From Nereida ignava (GTDB lineage Bacteria > Pseudomonadota > Alphaproteobacteria > Rhodobacterales > Rhodobacteraceae): DNA of 64,000 bases. A model generated the notes under the pieces. It was not told the DNA's origin, made no database searches, and was given only the letters and a program-made list of their open reading frames with translations. Every line of letters begins with the position of its first letter. The stretch's first letter is position 1. Positions 25,317-35,653 of this stretch are shown here, piece after piece. Both the position numbers and the translations under genes were made by a program. The stretch spans positions 1-64,000 of the forward strand of contig NZ_CVPC01000013.1 of assembly GCF_001049735.1 (NCBI RefSeq), given 5' to 3'.

Positions 25317-27026
25317 ATGGCCTACCTTACTGCGGTGCGCGAAAGCACAATAATTTCCGTTTATGCCAGCACGATATTTGGCGCAATAATCGGTATCTTG
25401 GTGTCAATTGCGGCAGCCACATTTGTTCAAGGTGTCCAATTTTTCACCAACCTACGTGAAACATCTCAACTGCTTCATCTAGACATTGGGCCTTTCTCAT
25501 TCGACCCCGCCGTTGCAATAATGATTATTATAGCAGGTGCAGTAATCGTATCCATTCGCAAGGTATTTAAAGTAGGCCGCTGGCACGGGCCCGCAGATAC
25601 GATCTACGTTGCCCACCAAGATATTGAGCCCATCGACATCAAAACCGGTGTCGCCTCTACGCTAGCCGCATTTGCTTCTGCTTGTGGTGGCGCGTCCGTT
25701 GGGCAATATGGGCCGCTGGTGCACTTTGGTGCCACGGTTGGTTCCCTTTTGAAACGAGCTTTATCAGTGCCAGTCAGAGGAAATGTTGTGATTGGCGCAG
25801 GTGTTGCGGCGGCTGTTTCAGCAGGTTTTGACGCACCAATCGCAGGTATCATTTTCGCCCATGAAGCGGTCGTTCGCCACTTTTCCCCAAAAGCCATGGC
25901 GCCCATAGCGACAAGCGCAATCGTCGCTGCTGCGATGGTGAACTATGTATTTGTGCTGCCTGATCCACTCGTACTGCGCGGCGAGGCGCCTGAACTTCTG
26001 ACCGCGCTGCTACCAGTTATCATATCGTCTGTAATTTTCGGATTTATCGCGGTCATCTTCATGAAAAGCTTGCGCGGGTTTGCTCAACTAAATCAAAGAC
26101 TAAAACTACCGCCACATCAGTCCATCTTTATCGCCGTGTTGGCTGTAATCTGCATTGGAGCGCTCGTGCCGTCCTCCTTAGGTTTGGGCACAAACGCCCT
26201 CGCCGCACTCTTAAGCGAACCACAAAGCCTACAATTTGTAATCGGACTTTTGGTTGCAAAGATTATACTGACGGGAGCTTGCCTAGGCTTTGGGTTTTTT
26301 GGTGGAGTGTTCTCGCCCGCTCTTTTAGTAGGTGCGGCTTCTGGCGCCGCCTTGTCGCGGCTTTTCGAACCAACCATGCCCGGCAGTCTAACGTCTGCCT
26401 TGACCCTTGCGGGTATGGCGTCGGTCGCAGCGTGTGTTGTTGGCGCCCCGCTCGCGACTGTGTTTATTGTCCTTGAACTCACATTATCTTATGAATTCAC
26501 CCTCATTACCTTGCTCGCTGTCGTCGTCAGTCAGGTTGTCTCTACCAACGTGTTTGGCCACTCGTTCTTTGACCGACAACTCATGGACCGCGGCATCGAT
26601 CTGCGCTTTGGACGTAGCCAACTTGGGCTGTCGCAAACCAACATAACTACGTGCAGCAATACTGATTTTCTTCAAGTGGACGAACATTCGGATGTTGGCT
26701 CTGTGATAACTTCAATGCGTGCCAGCGCGCAAACTGAAGCCTATTGCGTAAGCGAAACGGGCACGTTTTTAGGAAAAACTAACATCAACCTGCTACTCTC
26801 AAAACTTCCAAGCGCTTCTGTTATGTCAGCGTTGGAGCGCAGCCCCTTAATATTGGGCACAGATAATTCATTAAATGAAGCCATGGAGAAAGCCGCGACA
26901 TTTGTCGGTGAAAGTATTCCCGTCGTTGATAGCGAAGCCCAGACGATGATCGGTGTTGTAACAGAGGCCGACCTTTTTGCTGCTTATCTAAAGGTCCAAG
27001 AGGATGTGAGGCTGGTAGAGAAATAA
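25317..27026 (+). CDS. ClC-family chloride channel/transporter with CBS domains
   Basis: About 569 residues. The ClC membrane domain (about residues 20-430) includes GGASVGQYGPLVHFGATVGS and GFFGGVFSPALLVGAASGAA, which correspond to the two best known ClC filter motifs (GREGP and GxFxP). The C-terminal part (about 450-565) holds two CBS domains. The usual gating glutamate of GREGP is replaced by Tyr here (QYGP), and the GSGIP motif is not obvious. I choose the ATG at 25317; the frame runs back to 25122 through the neighbouring gene. It is not a flagellar protein, and its place inside the cluster is odd. It converges with the gene at 27030. Confidence 0.9.
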   Translation: MAYLTAVRESTIISVYASTIFGAIIGILVSIAAATFVQGVQFFTNLRETSQLLHLDIGPFSFDPAVAIMIIIAGAVIVSIRKVFKVGRWHGPADTIYVAHQDIEPIDIKTGVASTLAAFASACGGASVGQYGPLVHFGATVGSLLKRALSVPVRGNVVIGAGVAAAVSAGFDAPIAGIIFAHEAVVRHFSPKAMAPIATSAIVAAAMVNYVFVLPDPLVLRGEAPELLTALLPVIISSVIFGFIAVIFMKSLRGFAQLNQRLKLPPHQSIFIAVLAVICIGALVPSSLGLGTNALAALLSEPQSLQFVIGLLVAKIILTGACLGFGFFGGVFSPALLVGAASGAALSRLFEPTMPGSLTSALTLAGMASVAACVVGAPLATVFIVLELTLSYEFTLITLLAVVVSQVVSTNVFGHSFFDRQLMDRGIDLRFGRSQLGLSQTNITTCSNTDFLQVDEHSDVGSVITSMRASAQTEAYCVSETGTFLGKTNINLLLSKLPSASVMSALERSPLILGTDNSLNEAMEKAATFVGESIPVVDSEAQTMIGVVTEADLFAAYLKVQEDVRLVEK

Positions 27027-27029
27027 CAT

Positions 27030-27893
27030 TCAATTTTGCGATGAAAGCTCCGCCCGAAAGCTTTCAACTGCCATCCATTTTTGTCGGACAACGCCACGCG
27101 TGTGCTGGCGCTGCGCAAGAGGTACTTGGGACTGCCAAACCGAAAAATTATCTGTCGTTAATTCCGGACCGAGAGCCGCCAACAGCCGTTCATATACTTG
27201 ATCAGCCCCAAGAGCCTGTCCGTTCGCTACCCCTGCCACCAGAGGGCCCTGCCCATCTCCCAAGGGGGCCTGAGCACGCGTTTGGTCCGCCAAAGTAAAG
27301 AAGTCACCGTAAACTGTCTGGGTGACAGCAACGGGAGGGGTGTCTTTGACACGCCGATGTGCAGCCTGAAATCCCTTAAAGTAGCGCGCCCCACGCGCAT
27401 CGTCCGGGGAATGGTAGTGCTTAACGGCCTCAACCCATGACCCGTGGCGACCGTAGAGTTCCTTGAGATAAGATGCTGCATATTCGATATTGCGCGCAGG
27501 CTCCATCATTTGCTCTAGAGATGAGAATTGGTGCCCATGCCAATAATGATTGATCTGCATACATCCGACATCAATATTTGTGCGGCCTTTCTGGGTAGCC
27601 TTCTTGAGATAAGCAAGCGCCTCTGCTCGCGTCTCGAAGTAAAGGCCCTTGCCAGAATGGTTCAATGTCCAAGGCCACGCTTTACGCGTATTGTCGATTT
27701 GACGGCCTGACTCAATACGGGAAATAGCTGGTAGATATCCGTCTGGTAGACCTGCGCGTCGACCGACTTCAGCGGCCATCCCCTCACAATTGGGCACTGA
27801 GGAGATCGTATTGGCGTGCGCATAGCCTGTCGCAGCCAGTAACCCCGTACTGACCATCACAACAGAAATGATATACCTCAGCCCGCCCATCAT
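27030..27893 (-). CDS. Flagellum-linked lytic transglycosylase (SltF-like)
   Basis: 287 residues with an N-terminal signal peptide (ISVVMVSTGLLAATGYAHA) and an SLT-type catalytic domain (about residues 45-185). The segment LPAISRIESGRQ contains the catalytic Glu, and DVGCMQINHYWHG is the second conserved block. FlgJ in this cluster has no muramidase domain, and in R. sphaeroides a separate enzyme, SltF, opens the peptidoglycan for the rod; this gene is the obvious candidate for that job (inference). Overlaps flgL by four bases at the end of the flg operon. Confidence 0.88.
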   Translation of the reverse strand: MMGGLRYIISVVMVSTGLLAATGYAHANTISSVPNCEGMAAEVGRRAGLPDGYLPAISRIESGRQIDNTRKAWPWTLNHSGKGLYFETRAEALAYLKKATQKGRTNIDVGCMQINHYWHGHQFSSLEQMMEPARNIEYAASYLKELYGRHGSWVEAVKHYHSPDDARGARYFKGFQAAHRRVKDTPPVAVTQTVYGDFFTLADQTRAQAPLGDGQGPLVAGVANGQALGADQVYERLLAALGPELTTDNFSVWQSQVPLAQRQHTRGVVRQKWMAVESFRAELSSQN

Positions 27894-29179
27894 CGGATCA
27901 AGTCAAACAGGCTCTGCTGCCCCACTTTGGCAAACACTTGGCGCAATGCATCCCGATTAACGATCAGGCTTTGCAGCTCAGTTACGATTGCTGTCAAATC
28001 CGCGTCTTCGATCCCCGAAATTGTCTCAGCGATCATTGTTTCTTGTTTGGCTAACATATCGGACTGCATTTCGGCAGTCGTAGCAAATGCACCGACCTGG
28101 GCCCGTGACATAGCCATGTGCTCAAGTGCGCTCTCTAGACCACCAATAGAAACGGATAAATCATTGTCCGCGTCAACGAGCGTTGTCACCTCGGGCAATA
28201 GCCGCCCTTGAAACACCTGCTGTACAGAAATCTGACTACTCGGATGCCTTTGTGCACCAGCCACATCATCAGTTTGAAAACGCGAAATGGTAAACGGCTC
28301 TCCGTCATCATTAGAAAGGATCACCGAATTACCGTCTTCTCCGTATCGCGCCTGAACCCCAGTTTGCGCCGAAACTGCGTTAATGTCTTCAACGAGCGGA
28401 CGCATAACACCGGAAACCAACTCTGTGCGCACTTCGGCCTTACCGAGAGGCCCCTCAATTAATAGGCTCTGCGGCGTTGGTTCACGACCAATATCAAATG
28501 ACAGATGAACACCATCCGGTGAGCTGACATTAAAACTTGTTTCACGGTCAGCCATGACCTCAAGCGAGGTTGCAAACTCAGACACAATCTCAAAGACTGA
28601 CTTTGGACCTTGCTCAGTCTGGATGCGCATGAAGGTCGATGCACCGTCCACACTGGTGGCAACTGATTGACTTTCCGACACAGGCAAGCTGTGAATTCCC
28701 TCGTCGCCTGCATAGCTGACATCGCCAGCCAAATTCATCTCGAAGGGGTGGGAATTGGTGCGAAAGCCGCCGAACAGCGCTTGCCCCTGTGCGTCTTTAG
28801 AATTGGCCAGACCAAACAAGAACTCTTTGTGCTGCAACACTTCTTTTTGAACCGATAACCTGTCTTGATCGTTGAACGTGTCAGAATTGGCCATGATCGA
28901 AAGCTCTTTGAGCCGGATCATTACGTTTTGCACTTGTTCCAGTGCGACGTCAGTTTCTGAAAGGCGGGTCTCGATGCGGTTCATGTTACCGCGAAATCGA
29001 CCCAAACTTGCCTCTAATTCATTGGCAGCAGACAGCTTTGACGTAGCCACGGGATCAACAGAAGGTTTGATGTCTTTTTTGCCAGAGGCAACTTGGTCTT
29101 GCAGCCCACCTAATTTTTCGGACAGGCGTCCAAGATTAGCGATGGTCTGCTCGTTGAACATTTTGGTGCTAATGGTCAT
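27890..29179 (-). CDS. flgL: Hook-filament junction protein FlgL (HAP3)
   Basis: 429 residues. N-terminal flagellin-like domain (IANLGRLSEKLGGLQDQVAS and MIRLKELSIMANSDT) and a C-terminal helical part ending in DLTAIVTELQSLIVNRDAL. The insert around residues 240-300 resembles a Flagellin_IN-type repeat. It joins the hook cap zone to the filament. The gene follows flgK closely. Confidence 0.93.
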   Translation of the reverse strand: MTISTKMFNEQTIANLGRLSEKLGGLQDQVASGKKDIKPSVDPVATSKLSAANELEASLGRFRGNMNRIETRLSETDVALEQVQNVMIRLKELSIMANSDTFNDQDRLSVQKEVLQHKEFLFGLANSKDAQGQALFGGFRTNSHPFEMNLAGDVSYAGDEGIHSLPVSESQSVATSVDGASTFMRIQTEQGPKSVFEIVSEFATSLEVMADRETSFNVSSPDGVHLSFDIGREPTPQSLLIEGPLGKAEVRTELVSGVMRPLVEDINAVSAQTGVQARYGEDGNSVILSNDDGEPFTISRFQTDDVAGAQRHPSSQISVQQVFQGRLLPEVTTLVDADNDLSVSIGGLESALEHMAMSRAQVGAFATTAEMQSDMLAKQETMIAETISGIEDADLTAIVTELQSLIVNRDALRQVFAKVGQQSLFDLIR

Positions 29180-29195
29180 CCCTAAGCCCCTTTCA

Positions 29196-32100
29196 TCAAA
29201 TCGAATTCATAAGCGTATCAAGCAATTCTTTCGCAGTACTCAGTACGCGCGCCAAAGCTTGATATGCTTGTTGTTGTTCGAGAAGACGTGCAGCCTCTGT
29301 GTCTAGGTTCACACCGGAGAACTCCGCCTCCATCTCTGCGGCGGCGTCACGTACCGCCTCAGCTGACTGCGCGGCAATCGTGCCGGCCTTCACTTTGGCC
29401 CCCATGTCCGTGATCAATGCGCTGAAGCTCGCGGTAAAGCCGCCCTTGCCGCTCTGACGATCGAGCGATTGCAAAGCCAGCAGCTTGTTGACGTTACGCC
29501 CGTCTCCCTCAGCCTGTGCATTTGCAGACAGCGTGAACCGATCACCGGTAGCTACTTCACCCGCAAGCAACAGCTCTAGACCCGCAACTTCAAGCCGACC
29601 ACTTTGATCCAGATACCGGCTAGCGATCGAGTGACCACTAGAGGCGTCAATAATTTCAATTCGGCCGCTTTGTGCGTCGCTCACGATCACTTCGATTGGG
29701 CGCTGAACCTGTTCACTGTCAGGCAATGGGCCTTCAGAAAACTGCCCCGAAAGCCGCCTCGCACCGTCACCTGTCAGAATAACAATGAGTTCCTCAGGCG
29801 GTAGGTTCGTCAAAGAAACACGTTCTTTAATAAGACTTGAGGCATTCGCTTGCACATCAACAGCAGACCCGTCCTGCGATGTAATCTCTATCCCATTTGA
29901 TGTGACTGCAACTTGATCAGGCGACACGGCAAAGCCAAGTGTGCGAGCACCATCACCCGCAATTATGCGCAGACCCGCATCACTTACATTGCCGCCCTGC
30001 GATATCTGCAACTGATATCCACCATCGGCGGTATCGAGCATCTCAACACTCAGCCCCGCAGGCAACGTATCTAGCCCGTCGATGGTAACAACATCATCTG
30101 CTTTGGTCAGCGAAACGGCATATTGTTGGCCAGCAAGATCAAAGTTTAGCGTAACAGGCGTTTCACTCAACGCGGCAGTATCAAACGCACGGCCGGTCAG
30201 CGTTTGCGTAACATCAGACGCGCCAAGGCCCCAGGATGCACGTGACGCATCACTTGCAGAACTCGCAACACTCAACATTTGGCCGGTTTCAATACCTGCA
30301 GCCGCACTTACCACAAGACGCCGATCTTCATCAAAACCAGCACTAAGACGACCAGCCTCTGAGCCGCTAACGCCGATCTCGCCATTCATCATCGTCAGCG
30401 TATAGTTTTGCGAGCCCAGCCTGAGGGCAATACTATCCCCATCTGTTGGCAGATCATTTACGGAGGCAAAAGCTCGGCCCTGCAGAACAGGCACAGGGGA
30501 CGCAGCCCGTAAATTTGTAGCCAACGCGCCTGCGATGGAAGTGCTCGACAAATCCGCAAGATCAGATGTGGCCACCGATGCTTCTAAACGGCTCGAAGAT
30601 CCGTCAGTCTCAAGGCTAATTGAAAATTGAGCTGCCGCAGCACTGGCCAGACTACCGTTTGGACGGGCTTCGTTGCCATCAATGCCTTCTGTAGCTTGAA
30701 AACTAAGCCGCTGTTGACTGCCAGCACCACTAATTTCACGCGCGATCAAACCTTGCATAAACGCATTTGCAAGGCTGTCTTTCGAGCTGTCGTTTGCCGT
30801 TACGGTGAAGGCTGTATCTGCTGATAACGTGATCTCGCCACCAAACCGCGCATATGCATCACCGCTGCCACCAAGGCTAATCGGGAGATCCGTAAGCGGA
30901 TGCCCGGCTACACCAACAGGAGCAGCTTTCAAGGGATCACCCGACGCACTCACCGCACCTAGAACAATATCAGCACCCGCATCATGAATTAGAACGAGTC
31001 GCTGTAATGAAGCTGAAATATCAGCGTGCACGCCCGTCTCGACGCTCTGTGCATTAATCGCTTCTGCCAGATCAGAAAGCGAGCCTTCACGCACACCAGC
31101 AGAAATCGTGACCGGCTCGGTGTTGTCACCCGTCAATTCAAAACTGACGATGCCGTCTGGTATATCGCCTAGCTCAACGCGTGTCGCGGCAGTTGCTGTA
31201 ACACCAAGGTCTCCGCGCAACTGGTTTATCTCGCCAGCTATATAATTTGCCATCACACCCTGGGGGATTTCGATGGGCATAGCCGCATCCCCACCAACCG
31301 ACAGTGAGATCGTCTGTGCCGGGGTTGGGACAGTAACTGGAAAACTATCCGAAGCTGTCACGGTCGGGGCAAATCCGTCGCCAAAGAAGCGAACCGTTTG
31401 CGCCCCCTGCGGGCTCAACTGACTGACACCCATGCCTTGAAAACCACCGTCAGCCGTTCCGTTAAGATAATCGGCACGGTACTCGGCTGAAGCAGAAAAA
31501 CCGTTGGCTTGAGTGAGGTACTGTATTGCGTCGGTGTCGCTCAGCGGACTGCCCGCAACGTGACGTCCTTCGCGTGTAAACACTTGTATCTGAGAGCCTG
31601 TGTTATTGGCCGCCGACACACTTCCGACGATTGCCGAGCTGGCCTGCAATCGGGCGTCTGTAAATGACCCGGCCAAACCGTTAGCAGCGATTGAAAAAGT
31701 ACCACTTTCACCCGCTGCAAAAAGTCCTAGCTCTGAAAAACGTGTGCCGTCCGCCGCAGAAATCACACCGCTATTAAGCATCTCTGCCATGTCGGAAAAA
31801 TCGATATCCGATGCGGTGTTCAAACGAGTAACATAACTGCTGGTATCAAAACTATATGTTTCTCCACCAACAGTAACCGTAAGCGATTGCAGTTCTGCTT
31901 GCTGGTCGTCCGTCAAATTGAAAGTAACATTATCCTGTGTCCCAAGCGAAAATAGATCGATACTTTCCATCGAGGCGGGAATAATTCCAGCAAAACCGTC
32001 CGACCGCAGGCGTGAAGCTGCCGCGACGCCGGCATCATTTGTCAGCGTAGCAGTCAACTCGGGTAAGCCACTACTTTGATAGGGCAGCGCGCTTAACGCA

Positions 32101-33449
32101 GATAACTCGGCAGAACTTGCGTTTTTCACGTCCGCGCTTGCAATCAACCTGCCCGCAGCAGCAAAATCTGCTGCTCGCGTAAGCTGAAAAGCCATATTTT
32201 CAGCTTTGCCCTGTGACACAGAAAGCCTTAATTCATCGCCATCAGCAGGCTGCCCACTGACGCTTACCTCAACACCCTCATAAATGAACCCTGTTTCACC
32301 AGAGGCGACCACAGTGCCGTCAGGCAATGTGCCAAGCCATAGACCAGATTGTTTTTGAAAGCTCAAATCCAAATTAAAATCGGCATCCGGCAATTCACCG
32401 ACCGGCGATACAAACGATGTAAAGTTACCGAGATTGTTCGCGCCAGCTGTCAACGCATAGCTATCTAACTCAAACAGATTACCGCCCGGCTCACCATCCA
32501 ATGTGATCCCTTGGGTGTGCACTGAATTAAGATCAGACGCGACTTTGCGCGCTAATGCATCAAGCTCACGTGTTGTTTGACTAATTGTCTCATAAGCTGA
32601 AATGAGGCCTGCTAATTCACCAGAGCCAAGTTGCTGGGTTTGGGTTTCTCCTGCACCGGTACCAACATACACGGAAAGCTGCCCCTCATTGAGCGCGACT
32701 GAAAGCTTGTTTGCACTTTTACTTTCCACCAAAACGGGGCCAGTACCCGTCGCCCCGAGTGTAACTCGCGCATCGCCACGTACATTGTAGTCAACGGATA
32801 CACCTGCGAAATCAGCGATCGCAGAAACAGACTTGTCCCGCTGATCCATCAACGCGTTAGACGCCTTTCCACTGCCTCCCGACGAGATTAGTTGAGCTTG
32901 GACATCCGCCAAACCCTCAAGTTCTGTGTTGAGCGCTACCACATTGTTTTGCACTTCATCCACGACCGCATTTTGAAAGCGACCAAGAGACTGTGCCAAA
33001 GACTGAAATGCCGACGCCAGAGACCGCCCCTGTTCAAGAGCAACAACTCGGCCCGACAGGTCGCCTGGCGCCTGAGCAAGCGCGCTAATCCCATCAAAAA
33101 AATCATTAATCGAAGAACTCAGGTCGTAGTCTTCGGGAAGCAAAACAGTTTCCAGAGTGTCGAGTGCACCTTTGTAGGCGTCAGCACGGGAAAAATCTGA
33201 CGCGGTATCGCGTGCACGCGATGCAATAAAACTGTCAAATGCTCGACTGATGTCAGCGACGCGGACGCCAAGCCCTGCCTGATCAGAAACGCTAAGGATA
33301 TCGCCTTGCGTAGCCGATATCTCCTCCATCGATGCTTCGCGGCGGCGGTAACCCTCGGTGTTCAGGTTGGCGATATTCTGCCCCGTCACACTTAAGGCTT
33401 TGCGGTACGCTTGGATCCCGCTGCTGCCAATATCGAACAAGCCCGCCAT
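29196..33449 (-). CDS. flgK: Hook-filament junction protein FlgK (HAP1), giant form
   Basis: 1417 residues, two to three times the usual size of FlgK. The N-terminus has the family motif (QAYRKALSVTGQNIANLNTE), and the C-terminus ends in AARLLEQQQAYQALARVLST, the regular FlgK ends. The extra length is a Ser/Gly/Asp-rich beta-type central region (about residues 330-1270), with segments of Flagellin_IN character such as ISAGVREGSLSDLAEAINAQ. The frame is uninterrupted over 4.2 kb, so no fusion or frameshift is needed. It sits between flgJ and flgL as expected. Confidence 0.93.
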   Translation of the reverse strand: MAGLFDIGSSGIQAYRKALSVTGQNIANLNTEGYRRREASMEEISATQGDILSVSDQAGLGVRVADISRAFDSFIASRARDTASDFSRADAYKGALDTLETVLLPEDYDLSSSINDFFDGISALAQAPGDLSGRVVALEQGRSLASAFQSLAQSLGRFQNAVVDEVQNNVVALNTELEGLADVQAQLISSGGSGKASNALMDQRDKSVSAIADFAGVSVDYNVRGDARVTLGATGTGPVLVESKSANKLSVALNEGQLSVYVGTGAGETQTQQLGSGELAGLISAYETISQTTRELDALARKVASDLNSVHTQGITLDGEPGGNLFELDSYALTAGANNLGNFTSFVSPVGELPDADFNLDLSFQKQSGLWLGTLPDGTVVASGETGFIYEGVEVSVSGQPADGDELRLSVSQGKAENMAFQLTRAADFAAAGRLIASADVKNASSAELSALSALPYQSSGLPELTATLTNDAGVAAASRLRSDGFAGIIPASMESIDLFSLGTQDNVTFNLTDDQQAELQSLTVTVGGETYSFDTSSYVTRLNTASDIDFSDMAEMLNSGVISAADGTRFSELGLFAAGESGTFSIAANGLAGSFTDARLQASSAIVGSVSAANNTGSQIQVFTREGRHVAGSPLSDTDAIQYLTQANGFSASAEYRADYLNGTADGGFQGMGVSQLSPQGAQTVRFFGDGFAPTVTASDSFPVTVPTPAQTISLSVGGDAAMPIEIPQGVMANYIAGEINQLRGDLGVTATAATRVELGDIPDGIVSFELTGDNTEPVTISAGVREGSLSDLAEAINAQSVETGVHADISASLQRLVLIHDAGADIVLGAVSASGDPLKAAPVGVAGHPLTDLPISLGGSGDAYARFGGEITLSADTAFTVTANDSSKDSLANAFMQGLIAREISGAGSQQRLSFQATEGIDGNEARPNGSLASAAAAQFSISLETDGSSSRLEASVATSDLADLSSTSIAGALATNLRAASPVPVLQGRAFASVNDLPTDGDSIALRLGSQNYTLTMMNGEIGVSGSEAGRLSAGFDEDRRLVVSAAAGIETGQMLSVASSASDASRASWGLGASDVTQTLTGRAFDTAALSETPVTLNFDLAGQQYAVSLTKADDVVTIDGLDTLPAGLSVEMLDTADGGYQLQISQGGNVSDAGLRIIAGDGARTLGFAVSPDQVAVTSNGIEITSQDGSAVDVQANASSLIKERVSLTNLPPEELIVILTGDGARRLSGQFSEGPLPDSEQVQRPIEVIVSDAQSGRIEIIDASSGHSIASRYLDQSGRLEVAGLELLLAGEVATGDRFTLSANAQAEGDGRNVNKLLALQSLDRQSGKGGFTASFSALITDMGAKVKAGTIAAQSAEAVRDAAAEMEAEFSGVNLDTEAARLLEQQQAYQALARVLSTAKELLDTLMNSI

Positions 33450-33451
33450 CG

Positions 33452-33802
33452 CTATTTACCCTGCGAAGGAAGCGTCGCTGACAGCTGTTGGACCATAGCA
33501 TCAGCAATACCAAGGTTAAGCCCGCGAGAACTGCTGCGTGCTACTTCTACGTCCAGCATACCTTGGAACGTCTTTCCGGCTTCAGAAGAGAACATGCCCT
33601 CGGCCAATTCGCCTGCGCGGCCTTGCTTCAGAAACTCAGCGAGAAATGCGGCCTCAAACTCTTTTGCGACATCTTGCAACTGTTGATGTTGGCTCGCACT
33701 TGTATCGACTGTTTTGCGGTTCCAAGCCGCACCACTGGCACCGCTTGTACGCTCCGCTATCATTACTGTGCGCTGCAAAGACGTCATGCTATCTGTCATC
33801 AC
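33452..33802 (-). CDS. flgJ: Rod-binding protein FlgJ, without muramidase domain
   Basis: 116 residues containing only the rod-binding part of FlgJ (about residues 38-110, including VAKEFEAAFLAEFLKQ and IADAMVQQL). The gammaproteobacterial FlgJ has a C-terminal peptidoglycan hydrolase; it is absent here and the job may fall to the transglycosylase at 27030. Located between flgI and flgK, the standard place. Confidence 0.88.
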   Translation of the reverse strand: MMTDSMTSLQRTVMIAERTSGASGAAWNRKTVDTSASQHQQLQDVAKEFEAAFLAEFLKQGRAGELAEGMFSSEAGKTFQGMLDVEVARSSSRGLNLGIADAMVQQLSATLPSQGK

Positions 33803-33809
33803 AGCCTCC

Positions 33810-34946
33810 TTAAATCACAACGAGTTCTGCACGAAGCGCACCCGCTTCTCGCAAGGCTTCGAGGATTGCAACCAGATCCGATGCAGAGGCCCCAACCGAA
33901 TTGATAGCGTCGACAAGTGAAGACAGAGAAACTCCGGTGTCGAAAATGAAAGCGCGTGCAGTTTCTTCCTCAACTTCGATATCTGTGTCAGGCGTTACAA
34001 CTGGCTCATTATCCGCCACAATTGTTTGGTCACCGTTTGTCACAACGGTTTGGCCTTGATCGACGTTGAAGTCTTCATTCACCCTAACCGTCATTGAGCC
34101 GTGGGTCACAGCAGCAGGCGTCACGCGTACATTTCCGCCAATTACAACCGTGCCCGTACGTGAGTTGATAATGACGCGTGCAGGTGGCTCTGCTTGGGTG
34201 ACTTCAACGTTTTCGAGCAGTGACACAAACGACACCCGCTGACTTGGATCTTGCGGCGCGCGAACACGAATTGAGTTCGCATCAAGCGGCACGGCCACGT
34301 CAGGGCCAAAGATGCCATTAATTGCCTCAGCAGTGTTGGTTGCTGTCGTAAAATCGCCCTTATGCAAGTTCAAAATAAGGTTTGGTGTTTCCAAAAATGA
34401 ACTTGGCACCATCCGCTCGACAGTCGCGCCGCGGGGTACACGGCCGACAGTTGGCACGTTGACGACCAAAGAAGATTGATCAGCACCTTGAACACCCAGC
34501 CCCCCGACAACGAGGTTGCCCTGTGCCACCGCATACGTTTCCCCATCAGCACCAAGCAGCGGTGTCATCAAGAGCGTCCCACCCCGCAACGAACTTGCTC
34601 CGCCCATAGTAGAGGCCGTAATATCAAGTGTCTGGCCGGGCTTTAGGAAAGGCGGCAAGTCGGCTGTAACCATCACCGCCGCGGCGTTGCTGGCATTAAG
34701 CCCCGAAACATCTGTAACCAGTCCAAAACGCGACACCATTGCTTGCATCGATTGTAACGTTAGGCCCGAGTTACCATCCCCTGTCCCAGCCAAGCCGACG
34801 ACAATGCCGTAGCCAACCAACTGGTTTGACCGTACACCCGCAACGCTTGCGACATCTTTGATACGCTCAGCCAGTGCTGCGCTCGACAAAGCCAACACAA
34901 GGGCAAAGGCGCAGAGCGCACGTCCGATCAAGTTATGAAAAGCCAT
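33810..34946 (-). CDS. flgI: Flagellar P-ring protein FlgI
   Basis: 378 residues with an N-terminal signal peptide ([17 protein letters not shown]) and the conserved FlgI start [20 protein letters not shown] followed by [11 protein letters not shown]. The C-terminus has the [19 protein letters not shown] region seen in all FlgI proteins. It forms the P ring in the periplasm around the rod. Standard position between flgH and flgJ. Confidence 0.97.
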   Translation of the reverse strand: MAFHNLIGRALCAFALVLALSSAALAERIKDVASVAGVRSNQLVGYGIVVGLAGTGDGNSGLTLQSMQAMVSRFGLVTDVSGLNASNAAAVMVTADLPPFLKPGQTLDITASTMGGASSLRGGTLLMTPLLGADGETYAVAQGNLVVGGLGVQGADQSSLVVNVPTVGRVPRGATVERMVPSSFLETPNLILNLHKGDFTTATNTAEAINGIFGPDVAVPLDANSIRVRAPQDPSQRVSFVSLLENVEVTQAEPPARVIINSRTGTVVIGGNVRVTPAAVTHGSMTVRVNEDFNVDQGQTVVTNGDQTIVADNEPVVTPDTDIEVEEETARAFIFDTGVSLSSLVDAINSVGASASDLVAILEALREAGALRAELVVI

Positions 34947-34961
34947 TATACGATCTCCGCA

Positions 34962-35642
34962 TCAAAAGGGTGCAATCGTTGTTAAGGTGCGCTGCAACCA
35001 ACCAACCTTAGAAGTATCAGCGACATCCCCCGCGCCAATATACTTGATTTCGGCGTTTGCGATCCGGTCAGACAACACAACATTCTGGGACGAAATATCT
35101 TCAGGCCGTACTATGCCGCGAACACGGATGTACTCATCGCCATTATTCAGGGTCAGCTTCTTTTGACCGAGTATTTCCAGATTGCCACTGTCATGAACCC
35201 GCGCAACCGTAACAGACATCTGACCACTTAAACTGTTTGACTGCGCCGCAGATCCGGAGCCTGTAAAAGTCTGGTTGGTACCGCTGCTTAGCGCACCTTC
35301 AAGCCTATTCAACCCCAACGCACCGGGCAGGTTCACTTCAAAGTCGGTCGATTTTCCGTTAGCTGCGTTTTGCGATTTGGTCGCCTGAAATCGTTCTGTG
35401 AACGACACCGTCAGAATGTCACCAACTCGGCTGGCACGACGGTCGGTCGCGAAAAGGCCCGACTGCGCCGAATTGTAGATCGCACCAGTGGCAAAGCCTG
35501 TTCGAACAGCCGGCTCAGCCATAGGCATGATTGGGCGATACTCGAGGCTATTTTGCTCTTCCATCATGGTCGTATTGCAGCCTGCAAGCGCGGCGCAAAA
35601 AGTGCACGCACCAATAGTACGAAACATATGTGTAAGGATCAT
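34962..35642 (-). CDS. flgH: Flagellar L-ring lipoprotein FlgH
   Basis: 226 residues. N-terminal lipoprotein signal with lipobox ALAGC, then the FlgH core (FATDRRASRVGDILTVSFTE, VRGIVRPEDISSQNVVLSD, IANAEIKYIGAGDVADTS). It forms the outer-membrane L ring. The ATG at 35642 follows AAGGG. No separate flgA lies next to it; flgA is at 51187. Confidence 0.96.
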   Translation of the reverse strand: MILTHMFRTIGACTFCAALAGCNTTMMEEQNSLEYRPIMPMAEPAVRTGFATGAIYNSAQSGLFATDRRASRVGDILTVSFTERFQATKSQNAANGKSTDFEVNLPGALGLNRLEGALSSGTNQTFTGSGSAAQSNSLSGQMSVTVARVHDSGNLEILGQKKLTLNNGDEYIRVRGIVRPEDISSQNVVLSDRIANAEIKYIGAGDVADTSKVGWLQRTLTTIAPF

Positions 35643-35653
35643 CCGTCTACCCT

